A stretch of 64,000 nt of DNA from NCBI RefSeq assembly GCF_018069565.1, contig NZ_JAGPNL010000001.1:1116001-1180000 (forward strand). Direction: 5' to 3'. How positions within the stretch are numbered: the stretch's first letter is position 1; each line of letters opens with the position of its first letter. This document shows positions 49,824-59,012 of the stretch, piece after piece. The notes beneath the pieces were generated by a model. The model did no database searches, was not told the DNA's origin, and saw only the letters and a list, made by a program, of their open reading frames with translations. The DNA comes from Streptomyces tagetis (GTDB lineage Bacteria > Actinomycetota > Actinomycetes > Streptomycetales > Streptomycetaceae). The position numbers and the translations under genes were made by a program.

Positions 49824-50576
49824 ATGCCCCCGCACGTGCTGATCCTCGGCGGCACCACCGAGGCCCGCCGCCTCGCCGCGGCGCTGGCGGAGCGGCCCGG
49901 CGTCCGCGTCACCACCTCCCTCGCGGGCCGCGTCGGCACACCGGCCCCCCTCCCGGGCGAGGTACGCGTCGGCGGCTTCGGCGGCGCGGACGGACTCGCC
50001 GCCTGGCTCCGCGACCGGCGCGTCGACGCCCTGGTCGACGCCACCCACCCCTTCGCCGCGTCCATCACCGCGCACGCGAGTGCCGCCGCGGCGGCCACCG
50101 GCGTCCCCGCGGTGATCCTGCGCCGCCCCGGCTGGCGCCCCGGCCCCGGCGACCACTGGCACCCCGCCGGCTCCCTGGCCGACGCCGCCGCGCTGCTGCC
50201 CGCACTGGGCCGCCGGATCTTCCTCACCACCGGCCGCCTGGGCCTCGCCGCCTTCGCCCACCTGGACGGAGCGCACTTCCTGGCCCGCTCGGTGGAACCC
50301 CCCGAACCGCCCCTGCCACCGGACACGGAGATCCTGCTCGCGCGCGGCCCCTTCGACGTGGCCGGCGAGACCGCGCTCCTGCGCGCCCACCGCATCGACG
50401 TCCTGGTCACCAAGGACAGCGGCGGGGACGCCACCGCGGCCAAACTCACCGCGGCCCGCGCCCTCGCCCTGCCGGTCGTCGTCGTCCGCAGACCCCCGCC
50501 GCCCCCGGGCGCCCACGTGGTCCGCGACGTCCCCGCCGCGCTGGAACACCTGGCCCCGGTCCTGGGCGGCCCCTGA
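49824..50576 (+). CDS. cobK: Cobalt-precorrin-6A/precorrin-6A reductase
   Basis: NADPH-dependent reductase of 250 aa in cobalamin corrin-ring formation. The Rossmann start VLILGGTTEARRLAAAL, the ALVDATHPFAASIT block and the C-terminal LVTKDSGGDATAAKLTAA motif are all present. No ribosome site is seen, but TACGCT ends 7 nt before the ATG, so it may be leaderless or read from the TSUP transcript. It faces cobF, another step of the same pathway. Confidence 0.92.
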   Translation: MPPHVLILGGTTEARRLAAALAERPGVRVTTSLAGRVGTPAPLPGEVRVGGFGGADGLAAWLRDRRVDALVDATHPFAASITAHASAAAAATGVPAVILRRPGWRPGPGDHWHPAGSLADAAALLPALGRRIFLTTGRLGLAAFAHLDGAHFLARSVEPPEPPLPPDTEILLARGPFDVAGETALLRAHRIDVLVTKDSGGDATAAKLTAARALALPVVVVRRPPPPPGAHVVRDVPAALEHLAPVLGGP

Positions 50577-50596
50577 CCCGCCGCAGGCGTCAGCCG

Positions 50597-51370
50597 TCAG
50601 CCGTCGCCGGGATGACGGCGCAACAGGTACGTGTCCATGATCCAGCCCTTGCGCTCCCGCGCCTCGGCGCGCAGCCGCTCGATCCGGGGCGCCGCCTCCG
50701 CGATCGGGCCGGAGACGAGGATCTCGTCCGGGGTGCCCAGGTAGGCGCCCCAGTAGATGTCGATGTCCTGGTCCGCGTAGTGCCGGAACGCCTGGTGCGC
50801 GTCGAGCATCACCACCACGTCGTCCACGCCCTCCGGAAGCCCCTCGGCGAGCCGCCGCCCGGTGGTGATCTGCACCGGCCGCGCCACCCGGTTCAGCCCG
50901 GTCCGGTGCCGGGCGACCAGCGAGGAGACGCTGCTGATGCCGGGCACCACGTCGTACGCGAACTCCACCGCGCCCCGCTCCAGCACCTCCTCCAGGATGC
51001 CCAGCGTGCTGTCGTACAGCGCCGGGTCGCCCCACACCAGGAACGCCCCGCTGCCGTCCTCGCCCACCTCCCCGGTGATCAGCCGTTCGTAGAGGTCCGC
51101 CCGCGCGCTGCGCCAGTCGCCGACGGCCGGGGAGTACGCCGCGCCGCCCGCGCCCCGGTCCCGCTCGGGATCGCGCACCTCGACCACGCGGTACGTCCCC
51201 TCCGGCACGTGCGTCTCCAGCATCTCCCGGCGCAACCGCACCAGGTCCGCCTTGGCCTCGCCCTTGTCCAGGACGAAGAACACGTCCGTGCTCCGCAGCG
51301 CGCGTACCGCCTGGAGGGTCAGTTGCTCGGGGTCGCCCGCGCCGATACCGATGACATGAATCTTCCGCAC
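50597..51370 (-). CDS. cobF: Precorrin-6A synthase (deacetylating)
   Basis: SAM-dependent methyltransferase of 257 aa in the aerobic B12 route. It starts HVIGIGAGDPEQLTLQAV, has the FFVLDKGEAKADLV block and FLVWGDPALYDST, then YDVVPGISSVSSLVARH of precorrin methylases. CobF exists only in the oxygen-dependent pathway, so this organism makes cobalamin aerobically. It is convergent with cobK, 20 bp apart. The GTG start lacks a strong ribosome site. Confidence 0.93.
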   Translation of the reverse strand: MRKIHVIGIGAGDPEQLTLQAVRALRSTDVFFVLDKGEAKADLVRLRREMLETHVPEGTYRVVEVRDPERDRGAGGAAYSPAVGDWRSARADLYERLITGEVGEDGSGAFLVWGDPALYDSTLGILEEVLERGAVEFAYDVVPGISSVSSLVARHRTGLNRVARPVQITTGRRLAEGLPEGVDDVVVMLDAHQAFRHYADQDIDIYWGAYLGTPDEILVSGPIAEAAPRIERLRAEARERKGWIMDTYLLRRHPGDG

Positions 51371-51427
51371 GCCCCGAGTCTGCCGTACGCCTCCGACACC
51401 GCCCGGGGCGGGCCGACCCGCCGGCCG

Positions 51428-51943
51428 TCAGCCCCGCAGCCGGGGCGCCCGCGCGCCCGCGTCCACCGTCTCGCCGCCCTCGACGTCCCCCGCGAGGCCC
51501 CGGGCCCACCGCGCGACGCCGCCGAGGTCCATCCCGTACGGGCGCTGCCGCGCCGGACCGGAACCGGCCCACTCCGTCACGGCCCCCGCGCCGCGCCGCA
51601 GCAGCCGGGCCCCGCCGACCGCGTTGCCGCGCGCCGCGTGCGTGAGGCCGACGGCGAGCTGGGCGAGCCCCCGCCACAGCTCCCGTTCGTCCGGAGGCCC
51701 GGACTTCCAGGCGTCCTCGAAGACCTCGTGCGCGTGGAACGGCTTGCCCTCGTCCAGCAGCCGCTGCGCCTCGGCCACCGTCCGCTCGGGGGGCCGCACC
51801 ACGCCCTCGGGCTGCCGGGCGACGCCGTCGGCGCCGTACGGAAGCGGGCGCCCGAGCCCGTCCCGGGGCCGCGCGTTGCGCGCCCGCCCCTCGTCGTCGC
51901 GGTCCCGCGGGTCCACCGGCCGGTTCGAGGATGAGCTGTCCAT
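51428..51943 (-). CDS. DUF309 protein
   Basis: Protein of 171 aa. A charged, disordered N-terminus (about 55 residues) is followed by the helical DUF309 domain with the signature EGKPFHAHEVFEDAWK and LAQLAVGLTHAARGN. The His/Glu pattern suggests a metal-binding or TPR-like scaffold, but the function is unknown. A -10 GACAAT (51955-51950) ends 6 nt before ATG, so it is likely leaderless. Confidence 0.85.
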   Translation of the reverse strand: MDSSSSNRPVDPRDRDDEGRARNARPRDGLGRPLPYGADGVARQPEGVVRPPERTVAEAQRLLDEGKPFHAHEVFEDAWKSGPPDERELWRGLAQLAVGLTHAARGNAVGGARLLRRGAGAVTEWAGSGPARQRPYGMDLGGVARWARGLAGDVEGGETVDAGARAPRLRG

Positions 51944-52041
51944 GCCCCGATTGTCCCGCGCCGGCGCCCGCTTAGGCGCCACGGGGGGTGTGGGGTAAAG
52001 TGCTGTTCGCGTGATCGCGCGGCCCACCGCGCCACACGCAC

Positions 52042-52115
<74 letters not shown>

Positions 52116-52134
52116 CTTGCGAAAGTCGCGGATC

Positions 52135-52166
52135 AGGGCCGGTTCGGAGTAATCCGGACCGGCCCT
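52135..52166 (+). terminator. Terminator of the second tRNA-Pro
   Basis: 13-bp arms AGGGCCGGTTCGG and CCGGACCGGCCCT (one G-U) with a 6-nt loop, 19 nt after the tRNA. It differs from the terminator of the first copy. Confidence 0.7.
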
Positions 52167-52373
52167 CGCCCGTTCCTGGAGACCAGTTGGGGGACCGGCT
52201 TCCCCGACCGGCGTCAGTGGGGTGCCGCAGGCGTGCCGCCTCGATGGCGGTCCGCCGCTCCAGCGCGGGTCCCGGCCCTCGCTTCGTCCTGGCCCGTGCC
52301 GACGGTGCCGTCACCGGCCCCGGCGCTCCCCGGGCCGCCTCCGTTGTCAGTGCCGTCTGCCATGGTTCTGAGC

Positions 52374-54497
52374 ATGTTCGACGGACTGCGGGACATCGAC
52401 TGGGCGTCGATGGAGCACGCGTACGGCTCGGCCGAGGAGGTGCCGGCGTTGCTGCGGGCGCTGCGTTCCCCGGTCGCCGAGGAACGCCGCAAGGCCCTCG
52501 ACCGCTTCTACGGCGCGGTCCACCATCAGGGCAGCGTGTATCCGCCCACGGCGGCGAGCCTGCCCTTCCTGTTCGAGCTGGCCGTCGACGCCGCCACGCC
52601 CGACCGGGCCGCCGTCGTCGCGCTGCTGGTCAGCATCGGCCGGGAGTCCCTGGAGTCGGGCTTCGAGGACGACGGCACCGAGATCGAGTACGACCCCCCG
52701 ATGGGTTGTGGGCAGGCCGTCGCCTTCCTGCGCGAGCGGGGCGCGGAGTTCGCCGAACTCGCCCGCGACCCCGACCCGGCCGTGCGCCTGGCCGCGATCG
52801 GCGGGCTCGGGCTCTTCCTCGACGACGCCGACCGGGCCATCGCGGTCCTGCGCGAGCGGCTGGCCGCCGAACGCGGCATGACGGCACGGCTGCGCATCGT
52901 GGAGGCGGCGGCCACCCTGACCCTGCGCCTTCCGGCGGCCTCGCGACAGGTGGGGGACTGGCTCGCCGGGCTCGCCGCCGACCCCGCCCAGGACCCGGCG
53001 ACCCGGCTCGCGGCCCTTGTCCAGCGAGCCCGCCGCGCCCCGGACGAGATCGGCGAGAACATCGTGCCCGCTGCCGTCGGGCTGCTCCGCGAGACCGCCC
53101 GCGCCATACCCGCGCGGCCGATCGCACCAGCCCCGAGCCGCGCGACGGCGCACCCGCACGAGGTCGCGCCCCAGATCGCCGCCGCCTTCGAGGATCTCGA
53201 CCGGCACGCGCGCGTGTACGCACCGACCACGGCCCTGCTGCGTACGTTCCACGAAGCCCTGGGGGCCCGGGTCACCGAACGCACCGTGGTGCTGGCCGAG
53301 CAGTTGAGCAGCCCCGATCCCGGCTCGCGCCTGGACGCGGTCCGGATGAGCGGTGAGCTGATGCGCACCTGGCGCGGGGACCACACCCGGCTCCTCCTGC
53401 TGGTCACGGGCCAACTCACCACGGACGACCAGGAGATCGCCGCCGAGGCCGCGGCCGTCCTGGAGTCCTGCCACCCGATCGCCGCCCCGGCCCGGGAGGC
53501 ACTCGCCGCGCACGTCGACGCCCAACGCGCGGCGCACGGCCCCGACGTATGGGCCGCACCCGACGCGCGGCTCCGCAGAAGCCACCAGGTGGCCGTCCGG
53601 GCCCTGGCACGCCTCGGCGACGCACACGCGCTGCCGAGCCTGCTGGCCGCGCTGGACAACGACGCCGACGCATGGCGTGCGATCCAGGTCGCGGGGCATC
53701 TGCCGCAGGCGGCGGACCGGTTGGTGCCCCGGCTCTGCGACCACCTGCGCCGGGTCGACCTCTCCCGTCAGTGGACCGAGATGAGCGCCAACGCGACCCT
53801 GTCCGCCCTCGCCGCGCTGGGCGACCCGGCCGCGGTTCCCGTGGTGGCGGACACGCTCGACGCCGCGGTGCGCCACGAGCGGCACGGGGTCACGCGATCG
53901 GCGCTGAAGGCACTGGGGGCGTTCGGACCGGCGGCGACCGGCGCACGGGACACGATCCGGTCGTTCACCACCGCCACGGACGCGCACGTACGGCCGGCCG
54001 CCGTCGCCGCGCTGTGGGCCGTCGACGGCGACCTGGCCGAGGTCATGCCGCTCCTGCTCGACCTCCTCGACGACCGCATCACCTTCCGGATCAGCGACGC
54101 GGCCGATCTGCTCGGAGAGATAGGCCCGCCCGCCTCCGCGGCACTGCCGCGCCTGCGGGACCTCCTGACGCACGACTACGAATGGGTGGGGGTGCCCTGC
54201 GCCGCCGCGCTCTGGGAGATCGGCGGCGAGCCTGAGGCACCGGCCGTCCTCGACGCCCTGCTCCCGGCCATGGCCCGGAACCCCGCGACGGCGAACCACG
54301 TCGTGGCCTGCCTGGACCGCATGGGCCCCCTCGCGGCACCGGCCCTGCCCCTGCTCCGCGAGCAACTGGCCCTGCCCCGGCGCGGCGGCAGGTTTGAAAA
54401 CATCGACCACGACGAGGAACTCCAGCGAGCCGCCCGCGCTCTCATCGCCCGACTCGATCCCCCAACACCACCGGCGCCCGCCCCGCCAACCACCTGA
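52374..54497 (+). CDS. HEAT-repeat protein
   Basis: Soluble alpha-solenoid protein of 707 aa. It starts MFDGLRDIDWASMEHAYGSA, and repeated helix pairs of the HEAT type follow throughout (for example DPDPAVRLAAIGGLGLFL, RRSHQVAVRALARLGDAHAL, ADLLGEIGPPASAALPRL). It probably acts as a scaffold or inhibitor; proteins with this start are common in Streptomyces and unassigned. ATG at 52374 is the family start, with another four codons upstream (52362). No ribosome site is obvious. Confidence 0.82.
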   Translation: MFDGLRDIDWASMEHAYGSAEEVPALLRALRSPVAEERRKALDRFYGAVHHQGSVYPPTAASLPFLFELAVDAATPDRAAVVALLVSIGRESLESGFEDDGTEIEYDPPMGCGQAVAFLRERGAEFAELARDPDPAVRLAAIGGLGLFLDDADRAIAVLRERLAAERGMTARLRIVEAAATLTLRLPAASRQVGDWLAGLAADPAQDPATRLAALVQRARRAPDEIGENIVPAAVGLLRETARAIPARPIAPAPSRATAHPHEVAPQIAAAFEDLDRHARVYAPTTALLRTFHEALGARVTERTVVLAEQLSSPDPGSRLDAVRMSGELMRTWRGDHTRLLLLVTGQLTTDDQEIAAEAAAVLESCHPIAAPAREALAAHVDAQRAAHGPDVWAAPDARLRRSHQVAVRALARLGDAHALPSLLAALDNDADAWRAIQVAGHLPQAADRLVPRLCDHLRRVDLSRQWTEMSANATLSALAALGDPAAVPVVADTLDAAVRHERHGVTRSALKALGAFGPAATGARDTIRSFTTATDAHVRPAAVAALWAVDGDLAEVMPLLLDLLDDRITFRISDAADLLGEIGPPASAALPRLRDLLTHDYEWVGVPCAAALWEIGGEPEAPAVLDALLPAMARNPATANHVVACLDRMGPLAAPALPLLREQLALPRRGGRFENIDHDEELQRAARALIARLDPPTPPAPAPPTT

Positions 54498-54617
54498 GAC
54501 CGCGCACCTGCGTCTCTGTTTTCGTGGTCGGACCGTCGGCATCCCCGTTTTGGCGGATTTCGCCCCGTGCGAGGCGCCTGCTGCTCCGGGGAGCGTGACG
54601 TCCGCGGGCAGCGGCGC

Positions 54618-55565
54618 TCACTCCGGTGCCGGCACCAGCCTCGGTACCGCCCGGACGTAGAGCAGCATGCCGATGACCTCGACCAGGGTCTGGGTGATCA
54701 CCACGACCGCCGCCACGGCCAGGTCGTCGGGGAGGGCCAGGGCGAGGGGGAGGACGACCAGGGAGTTGCGGGTCGCGCCGGTGAAGACGATCGCCCGGCC
54801 GTCGCGGGGGGCCAGCCGGAAGGCGCGGGCCACCGCGACCCCGGCGAACGCCATCACCACCAGGAAGGCCACGTAGAACGGCACGACCGCGCCCACGTCG
54901 GCCAGACCGCCGCCGGTGTCCAGCTTGGGCACCTGGGAGGCCACCACCGCGAACAGGGTCGCGCACATCAGCGGCACCATCGCCGTGCCCAGGGCGTCGG
55001 CGGTCCGCTGCCCCGCCCGGCGCCGGGCGGCCCACGCCTGGGTCAGCCAGGCGAGCGCCAGCGGGATGACGATGAGGACGACGAACGCCTCGACGAACGG
55101 GCCGGCCTCCACCACGTCCGACAGCCCCGAGCCGAGGAACAGCAGCAGGTAGAGCGGGAGCAGGACCATCTGGGTGAGGAGCAGCAGCGGTGTCGCGGCG
55201 ATCAGCCGCCGGCTGCCCCCGGCGAGCCCGGAGAAGACGATCACGTAGTCGATGCACGGGGCCAGCAGCACCAGCAGCACCCCGACGCGGACGGCCGGGT
55301 CACCGGGGAGGAAGGGGAACATCGCCGCGACCACCAGCGGCACCACCGCGAAGTTCACCACCAGCGCGGCGGCCAGGAACCGCCCGGCCCGCAGCGAGCG
55401 GAACAGTTCCGCCGCCGGCACCTGGAGGAACGTCACGTACAGCAGCGCGGCCAGCACCGGGTTGATCGCGTACTCCAGGCCGGGTCCGCCACCGGGAGCG
55501 AGCCGGCCGACCAGGCCGCCGGCCGCCAGCGCCCCGACGTAGAGGGCGACCTGATGGCGCTCCAT
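54618..55565 (-). CDS. ACR3/bile-acid:Na symporter family transporter
   Basis: Ten-helix membrane transporter of 315 aa. The helix-4 motif LLAPCIDYVIVFSGLAGG contains the conserved Cys (C104) of ACR3 arsenite exporters, and TGATRNSLVVLPLALALP is the matching second-half motif. Arsenite efflux is therefore possible, but no ArsR or arsenate reductase gene is nearby. It lies downstream of the PucR gene on the same strand, so another organic anion is equally plausible. ATG has no clear ribosome site. Confidence 0.85.
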   Translation of the reverse strand: MERHQVALYVGALAAGGLVGRLAPGGGPGLEYAINPVLAALLYVTFLQVPAAELFRSLRAGRFLAAALVVNFAVVPLVVAAMFPFLPGDPAVRVGVLLVLLAPCIDYVIVFSGLAGGSRRLIAATPLLLLTQMVLLPLYLLLFLGSGLSDVVEAGPFVEAFVVLIVIPLALAWLTQAWAARRRAGQRTADALGTAMVPLMCATLFAVVASQVPKLDTGGGLADVGAVVPFYVAFLVVMAFAGVAVARAFRLAPRDGRAIVFTGATRNSLVVLPLALALPDDLAVAAVVVITQTLVEVIGMLLYVRAVPRLVPAPE

Positions 55566-55798
55566 GGCCGCGACCGTGGCCGCGACCGGGGCTGGGACCG
55601 GGCCGGATGACGACGACAACGGATGGGCTCCTCGTACGGGTACGGGTGACGGCGGGCGGGTGAGGGTGGACGGCGGTGGGACGGTGACCCTCGGCGTCCG
55701 GGCCGGCCGGAGGAGCCCGCCCGGCCGCGTCGTGCTCACGCCGTCGACGGTAGACGGGGTCGCCCGGGGCGCCGCCCACGGGGGTGCCCGGAGCGCCG

Positions 55799-56965
55799 TC
55801 AGAGACCCGGGCGGGGGTCGAAGCCGGTGTGGCCCATGCGCTTGGCCGACCACAGGCCGATGCGGTAGCCGATCCGGTTCTCCTCCAGGTACGGGTCGGC
55901 GCCCGTGATCTCGCCGATCTTCAGCAGCCGGTTGCGGAGGGTGTTGACGTGGACGTACAGCGTCGAGGCGGCTGCCGCCGGATTGGCGTTGTGCTCCAGG
56001 AACGCGTCCAGCGTCGCCACGAGCTGCGTGCGGTGGGTTCCGTCGTACTCCACCAGCGGGACGACGAAGTGCTGGACGAACGGCACCAGCCGCAGGCTCG
56101 GGACGGAGGCGAGCAGGGCCTCCAGGGTGTTGATGTCCCGGGCGTGGACCAGCCGCGCGCCGCCCCGGGCCGCCCGCAGCGCCTCCAGCGCCTCGGGGAC
56201 GGCGCGGCTGAGCGCGCCCGCGTCGGGGGCGACGGAGATGCCGCAGTTCAGGTCGGTGGCGCGGATACGGTGCACCGCCGTGTCGGTGTGCGCGGTGAGC
56301 GCCATGACGACGTCGTCGAAGACGCCGACCGCCGCGCCGGTCTCCAGGGCGTCCCGGTGCACCCGCTCGTGGGCCTCCCGGGAGAACGCGGCCACCAGGA
56401 CCGCGGTGCCCTCCAGCCCGCCCCGGGCGAGCAGCTCCTCGGTGGGCCGGACGCCGAGGGTGCCCGAGGCGCACCACTTCAGCAGCGCGCCCAGCTCGCG
56501 TTCGCGCAGGTCCCGTTCGCGTTCGGCCTCCCGCCAGTTGCTCACCCAGTCCACCAGGGTGCGGAACGGCTTGCCGGCCTCGATCGTCACCAGCGGCAGG
56601 GACGCCCGCCGGCAGGCGTCGAGGAGGGCCGGGGGCGGCTCGGCGAAGTGCTCGCCCAGGCCGAGGCCGAGCGCGGTGACCCGGCTGCGGCGCAGCAGCC
56701 GTACGTAGCCGCCGATGTCGTCCGCGGCGAGGACGGGCATGCCGACGGTGAGGATCAGCTCGTGGCCCTGGAGGTACGGGCTCGGGTCGTGCAGCTCGGT
56801 CGGGTACAGGTAGTGGACGGGCCGGTCCAGGTCGGCGGGGCCGACGCTGGTGCGCATGCCGAGCGACCGTTCGCCGACCAGGTCCCGCAGCGTGACCAGT
56901 CCGGCATGGGCGGTGTCGGATACCGGAGGCGTGTTCCCGGCCCCCTCGGGTGGCGGCACAACCAT
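55799..56965 (-). CDS. PucR family transcriptional regulator
   Basis: Regulator of 388 aa. An N-terminal PucR ligand-binding domain (about residues 20-140: LGMRTSVGPADLDRPVHYLYPTE), a GGDEF-like middle, and a C-terminal HTH_30 (STLYVHVNTLRNRLLKIGEITG) are present. PucR proteins sense purine-ureide, polyamine or similar nitrogen compounds. ATG has AGGGAG upstream. It ends the catabolic operon and probably controls it. Confidence 0.92.
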   Translation of the reverse strand: MVVPPPEGAGNTPPVSDTAHAGLVTLRDLVGERSLGMRTSVGPADLDRPVHYLYPTELHDPSPYLQGHELILTVGMPVLAADDIGGYVRLLRRSRVTALGLGLGEHFAEPPPALLDACRRASLPLVTIEAGKPFRTLVDWVSNWREAERERDLRERELGALLKWCASGTLGVRPTEELLARGGLEGTAVLVAAFSREAHERVHRDALETGAAVGVFDDVVMALTAHTDTAVHRIRATDLNCGISVAPDAGALSRAVPEALEALRAARGGARLVHARDINTLEALLASVPSLRLVPFVQHFVVPLVEYDGTHRTQLVATLDAFLEHNANPAAAASTLYVHVNTLRNRLLKIGEITGADPYLEENRIGYRIGLWSAKRMGHTGFDPRPGL

Positions 56966-57037
56966 GTTCGTTCTCCCTGGCCAGGGCCTCGACGACCCGT
57001 GGGGCCGACCAGTCTGGCACATGCCGCCGACCCGGGG

Positions 57038-57982
57038 TCAGAGGCGCAGGACGAGGCGCTCGCCGGGTCGGGCCCGGGAGACGCAGATCATCATGGACCG
57101 CTGGGCGTCGCGTTCCGCCTCCGTGAGGAGGTCGTCGCGGTGCTCGGCGGCCCCGGAGACCAGTCCGGTCTCGCAGGTGCCGCAGAACCCGCTCTCGCAC
57201 GAGTAGGCGACGTCCGGCAGGACCTCGCGGACCACGTCGAGGACGCTGCGGTCCGCCGGCACCTTCAGCACCTGGCCGCTCTCGGCCAGCTCCACCTCGA
57301 AGGCGCCGTCCTCCGTCGCGGCCGGGCGGGCCGGCGCCGCCGCGAACCGCTCGGTGTGCAGCACCAGGTCCGGCCGGCGGGCGCACAGCCCCGTCGCGTT
57401 CTCGATCATCGGCGCGGGTCCGCAGCAGTAGACGTGCGCGCCGTCGGGCAGCTCCGCGACCGCGGTCTCCAGGTCGGGCAGCCCGCGCTCGTCCTGGCAG
57501 ACCACCTCGGCCCGGCCCTCGGGGAGCCGGGCCACCCGGTCCCCGAAGGCCATGGCGTCCCGGCTGCGGCCCCCGTACACCAGCCGCCACGAGGGGTGGC
57601 CGCGCGCGGCGAGGTGTTCGGCCATGGTCAGGATCGGGGTGACGCCGATACCGCCCGCGATCAGCAGGTGGTGATCGGCCTCGGCCAGCGCGAAGGTGTC
57701 GCGCGGCGCGGACACCTCCAGCACCGTGCCCACCCGCAGGGTGTCGTGGATCTCGCGGGAGCCGCCGCGCCCGGCGGCCACCCGGAGGACGGCCACCCGG
57801 TAGCGGTCGGCGCGGGCCGGATCGCCGCACAGCGAGTAGTGCCGGATCAGACCGGACGGGAGCCGGATCTCCAGGTGGGCGCCGGGGCCCCACGGGGGCA
57901 GGGGCGCCCCCGTGGGATCGGCGAACTCCAGGGAGACGATCTGATCGGCCTCGTAGCGGACCGAGGTCAGACGCAGTCTCAC
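57038..57982 (-). CDS. Rieske-oxygenase reductase (PDR/VanB-type)
   Basis: Iron-sulfur flavoprotein of 314 aa that passes electrons from NADH to the Rieske oxygenase. The FMN/FAD domain shows IRHYSLCGDP, the nucleotide domain GGIGVTPILTMAEHL, and the C-terminal [2Fe-2S] domain CESGFCGTCETG plus a final Cys in MMICVSRA. The domain order (flavin, NAD, ferredoxin) is that of VanB and phthalate-dioxygenase reductase. GTG overlaps the oxygenase stop as GTGA. Confidence 0.93.
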   Translation of the reverse strand: MRLRLTSVRYEADQIVSLEFADPTGAPLPPWGPGAHLEIRLPSGLIRHYSLCGDPARADRYRVAVLRVAAGRGGSREIHDTLRVGTVLEVSAPRDTFALAEADHHLLIAGGIGVTPILTMAEHLAARGHPSWRLVYGGRSRDAMAFGDRVARLPEGRAEVVCQDERGLPDLETAVAELPDGAHVYCCGPAPMIENATGLCARRPDLVLHTERFAAAPARPAATEDGAFEVELAESGQVLKVPADRSVLDVVREVLPDVAYSCESGFCGTCETGLVSGAAEHRDDLLTEAERDAQRSMMICVSRARPGERLVLRL

Positions 57983-58995
57983 GGGCCTGGCCTCCGGGTC
58001 TTGAGGATGGTGTCCACGGCGAACTTGGTGGCCCGCCGGTAGTTGAGCGTGTAGATGTCTGCCGGGCAGGACACCTCCATGGCCTGGTCCGCGAGCGGCA
58101 CCTCGTGCGGGCGCAGCCCCTCCAGGATCGGGGTGTCCTCGTTGAAGACGACCGTCTCCAGGGCGAGGATCTCGTCCGCGCTGCCGCCGGTGAAGTCCTG
58201 GTCGGTGGCGACCGCCCAGTAGATCACGCACTCGTCGTAGGAGACGGGCGAGGGGAAGTCCATCAGGTACCGCTTGCCGATCTCCGGCCCGAAGTCGTAC
58301 AGGATCGTGGCGATGCCGGGCGCGTAGGAGTGGTAGTGCATCCAGGAGTCGCCCGCGCTGGAGAAGTCGGCGCCGGGCACCCGCGGGTAGTGGTACGAGG
58401 CCCGCACCTCCCGGCCCTCGCGCTCGACGGTCAGGTCGGGCACGACCGGGTTCACCTCGCCCATCGACTCCTCGTGGACGAACGGGAAGTGGGCCATGTC
58501 GCGGAAGTTCTCCGTCGCCGCCATGAAGCCGCACTTGGCCGGGATGGGCTGGGCAGCCCGCCACTCCAGGGTGAGGTCGGCGATCTCCGGCGGGTGCGGC
58601 AGGTCGAAGACCGGGTCCCCGAGACAGGTCCACACATGGCCGAACCGCTCCACGGCCGGGTAGCTGCGCACCGCCGCCTTCGGCGGTATGCGGCTCTCGC
58701 CGGCCAGGGACGGGATGTGCGAGCAGCCGCCGCTCGCCCCGTCGAACCGCCAGCCGTGGTACGGGCACTGCACCGAGGAGCCGATGACCTTGCCCATGGA
58801 CAGGTCCGCGCCGCGGTGGACGCAGCGCCGGTCCAGCACGTGCGGGGTGCCGTCCTCCGCCCGGAAGACGACGAGCGGCTGGTCGAGGAGCTGGGCCGGC
58901 TGCGGGGTGCCGATGTCCTCGGAACGGGCGACCACGAACCACACGTGCCGGTAGGCCTCGCGCAGCGTCTCGGGATCGTACGTGGTGGTGCTCAT
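57979..58995 (-). CDS. Rieske non-heme iron oxygenase (VanA-type)
   Basis: Oxygenase subunit of 338 aa. Rieske ligands are C58/H60 (RRCVHRGADL) and C77/H80 (VQCPYHGWRF); the mononuclear iron histidines are in ENFRDMAHFPFVHEES. Its shape is that of O- or N-demethylases such as VanA. It likely oxidises or demethylates the pathway substrate using the adjacent reductase. ATG has AGGAG 10 nt upstream. Confidence 0.92.
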   Translation of the reverse strand: MSTTTYDPETLREAYRHVWFVVARSEDIGTPQPAQLLDQPLVVFRAEDGTPHVLDRRCVHRGADLSMGKVIGSSVQCPYHGWRFDGASGGCSHIPSLAGESRIPPKAAVRSYPAVERFGHVWTCLGDPVFDLPHPPEIADLTLEWRAAQPIPAKCGFMAATENFRDMAHFPFVHEESMGEVNPVVPDLTVEREGREVRASYHYPRVPGADFSSAGDSWMHYHSYAPGIATILYDFGPEIGKRYLMDFPSPVSYDECVIYWAVATDQDFTGGSADEILALETVVFNEDTPILEGLRPHEVPLADQAMEVSCPADIYTLNYRRATKFAVDTILKTRRPGP

Positions 58996-59012
58996 CTGGA
59001 TGGCTCTCCTGT

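Noticed and set aside
54618..57893. A 1091-codon minus-strand open frame
   Set aside because: Only the 3' third (ACR3 transporter) has protein-like content. The rest is an antisense or off-frame shadow of the PucR and reductase genes, a normal effect of high GC.
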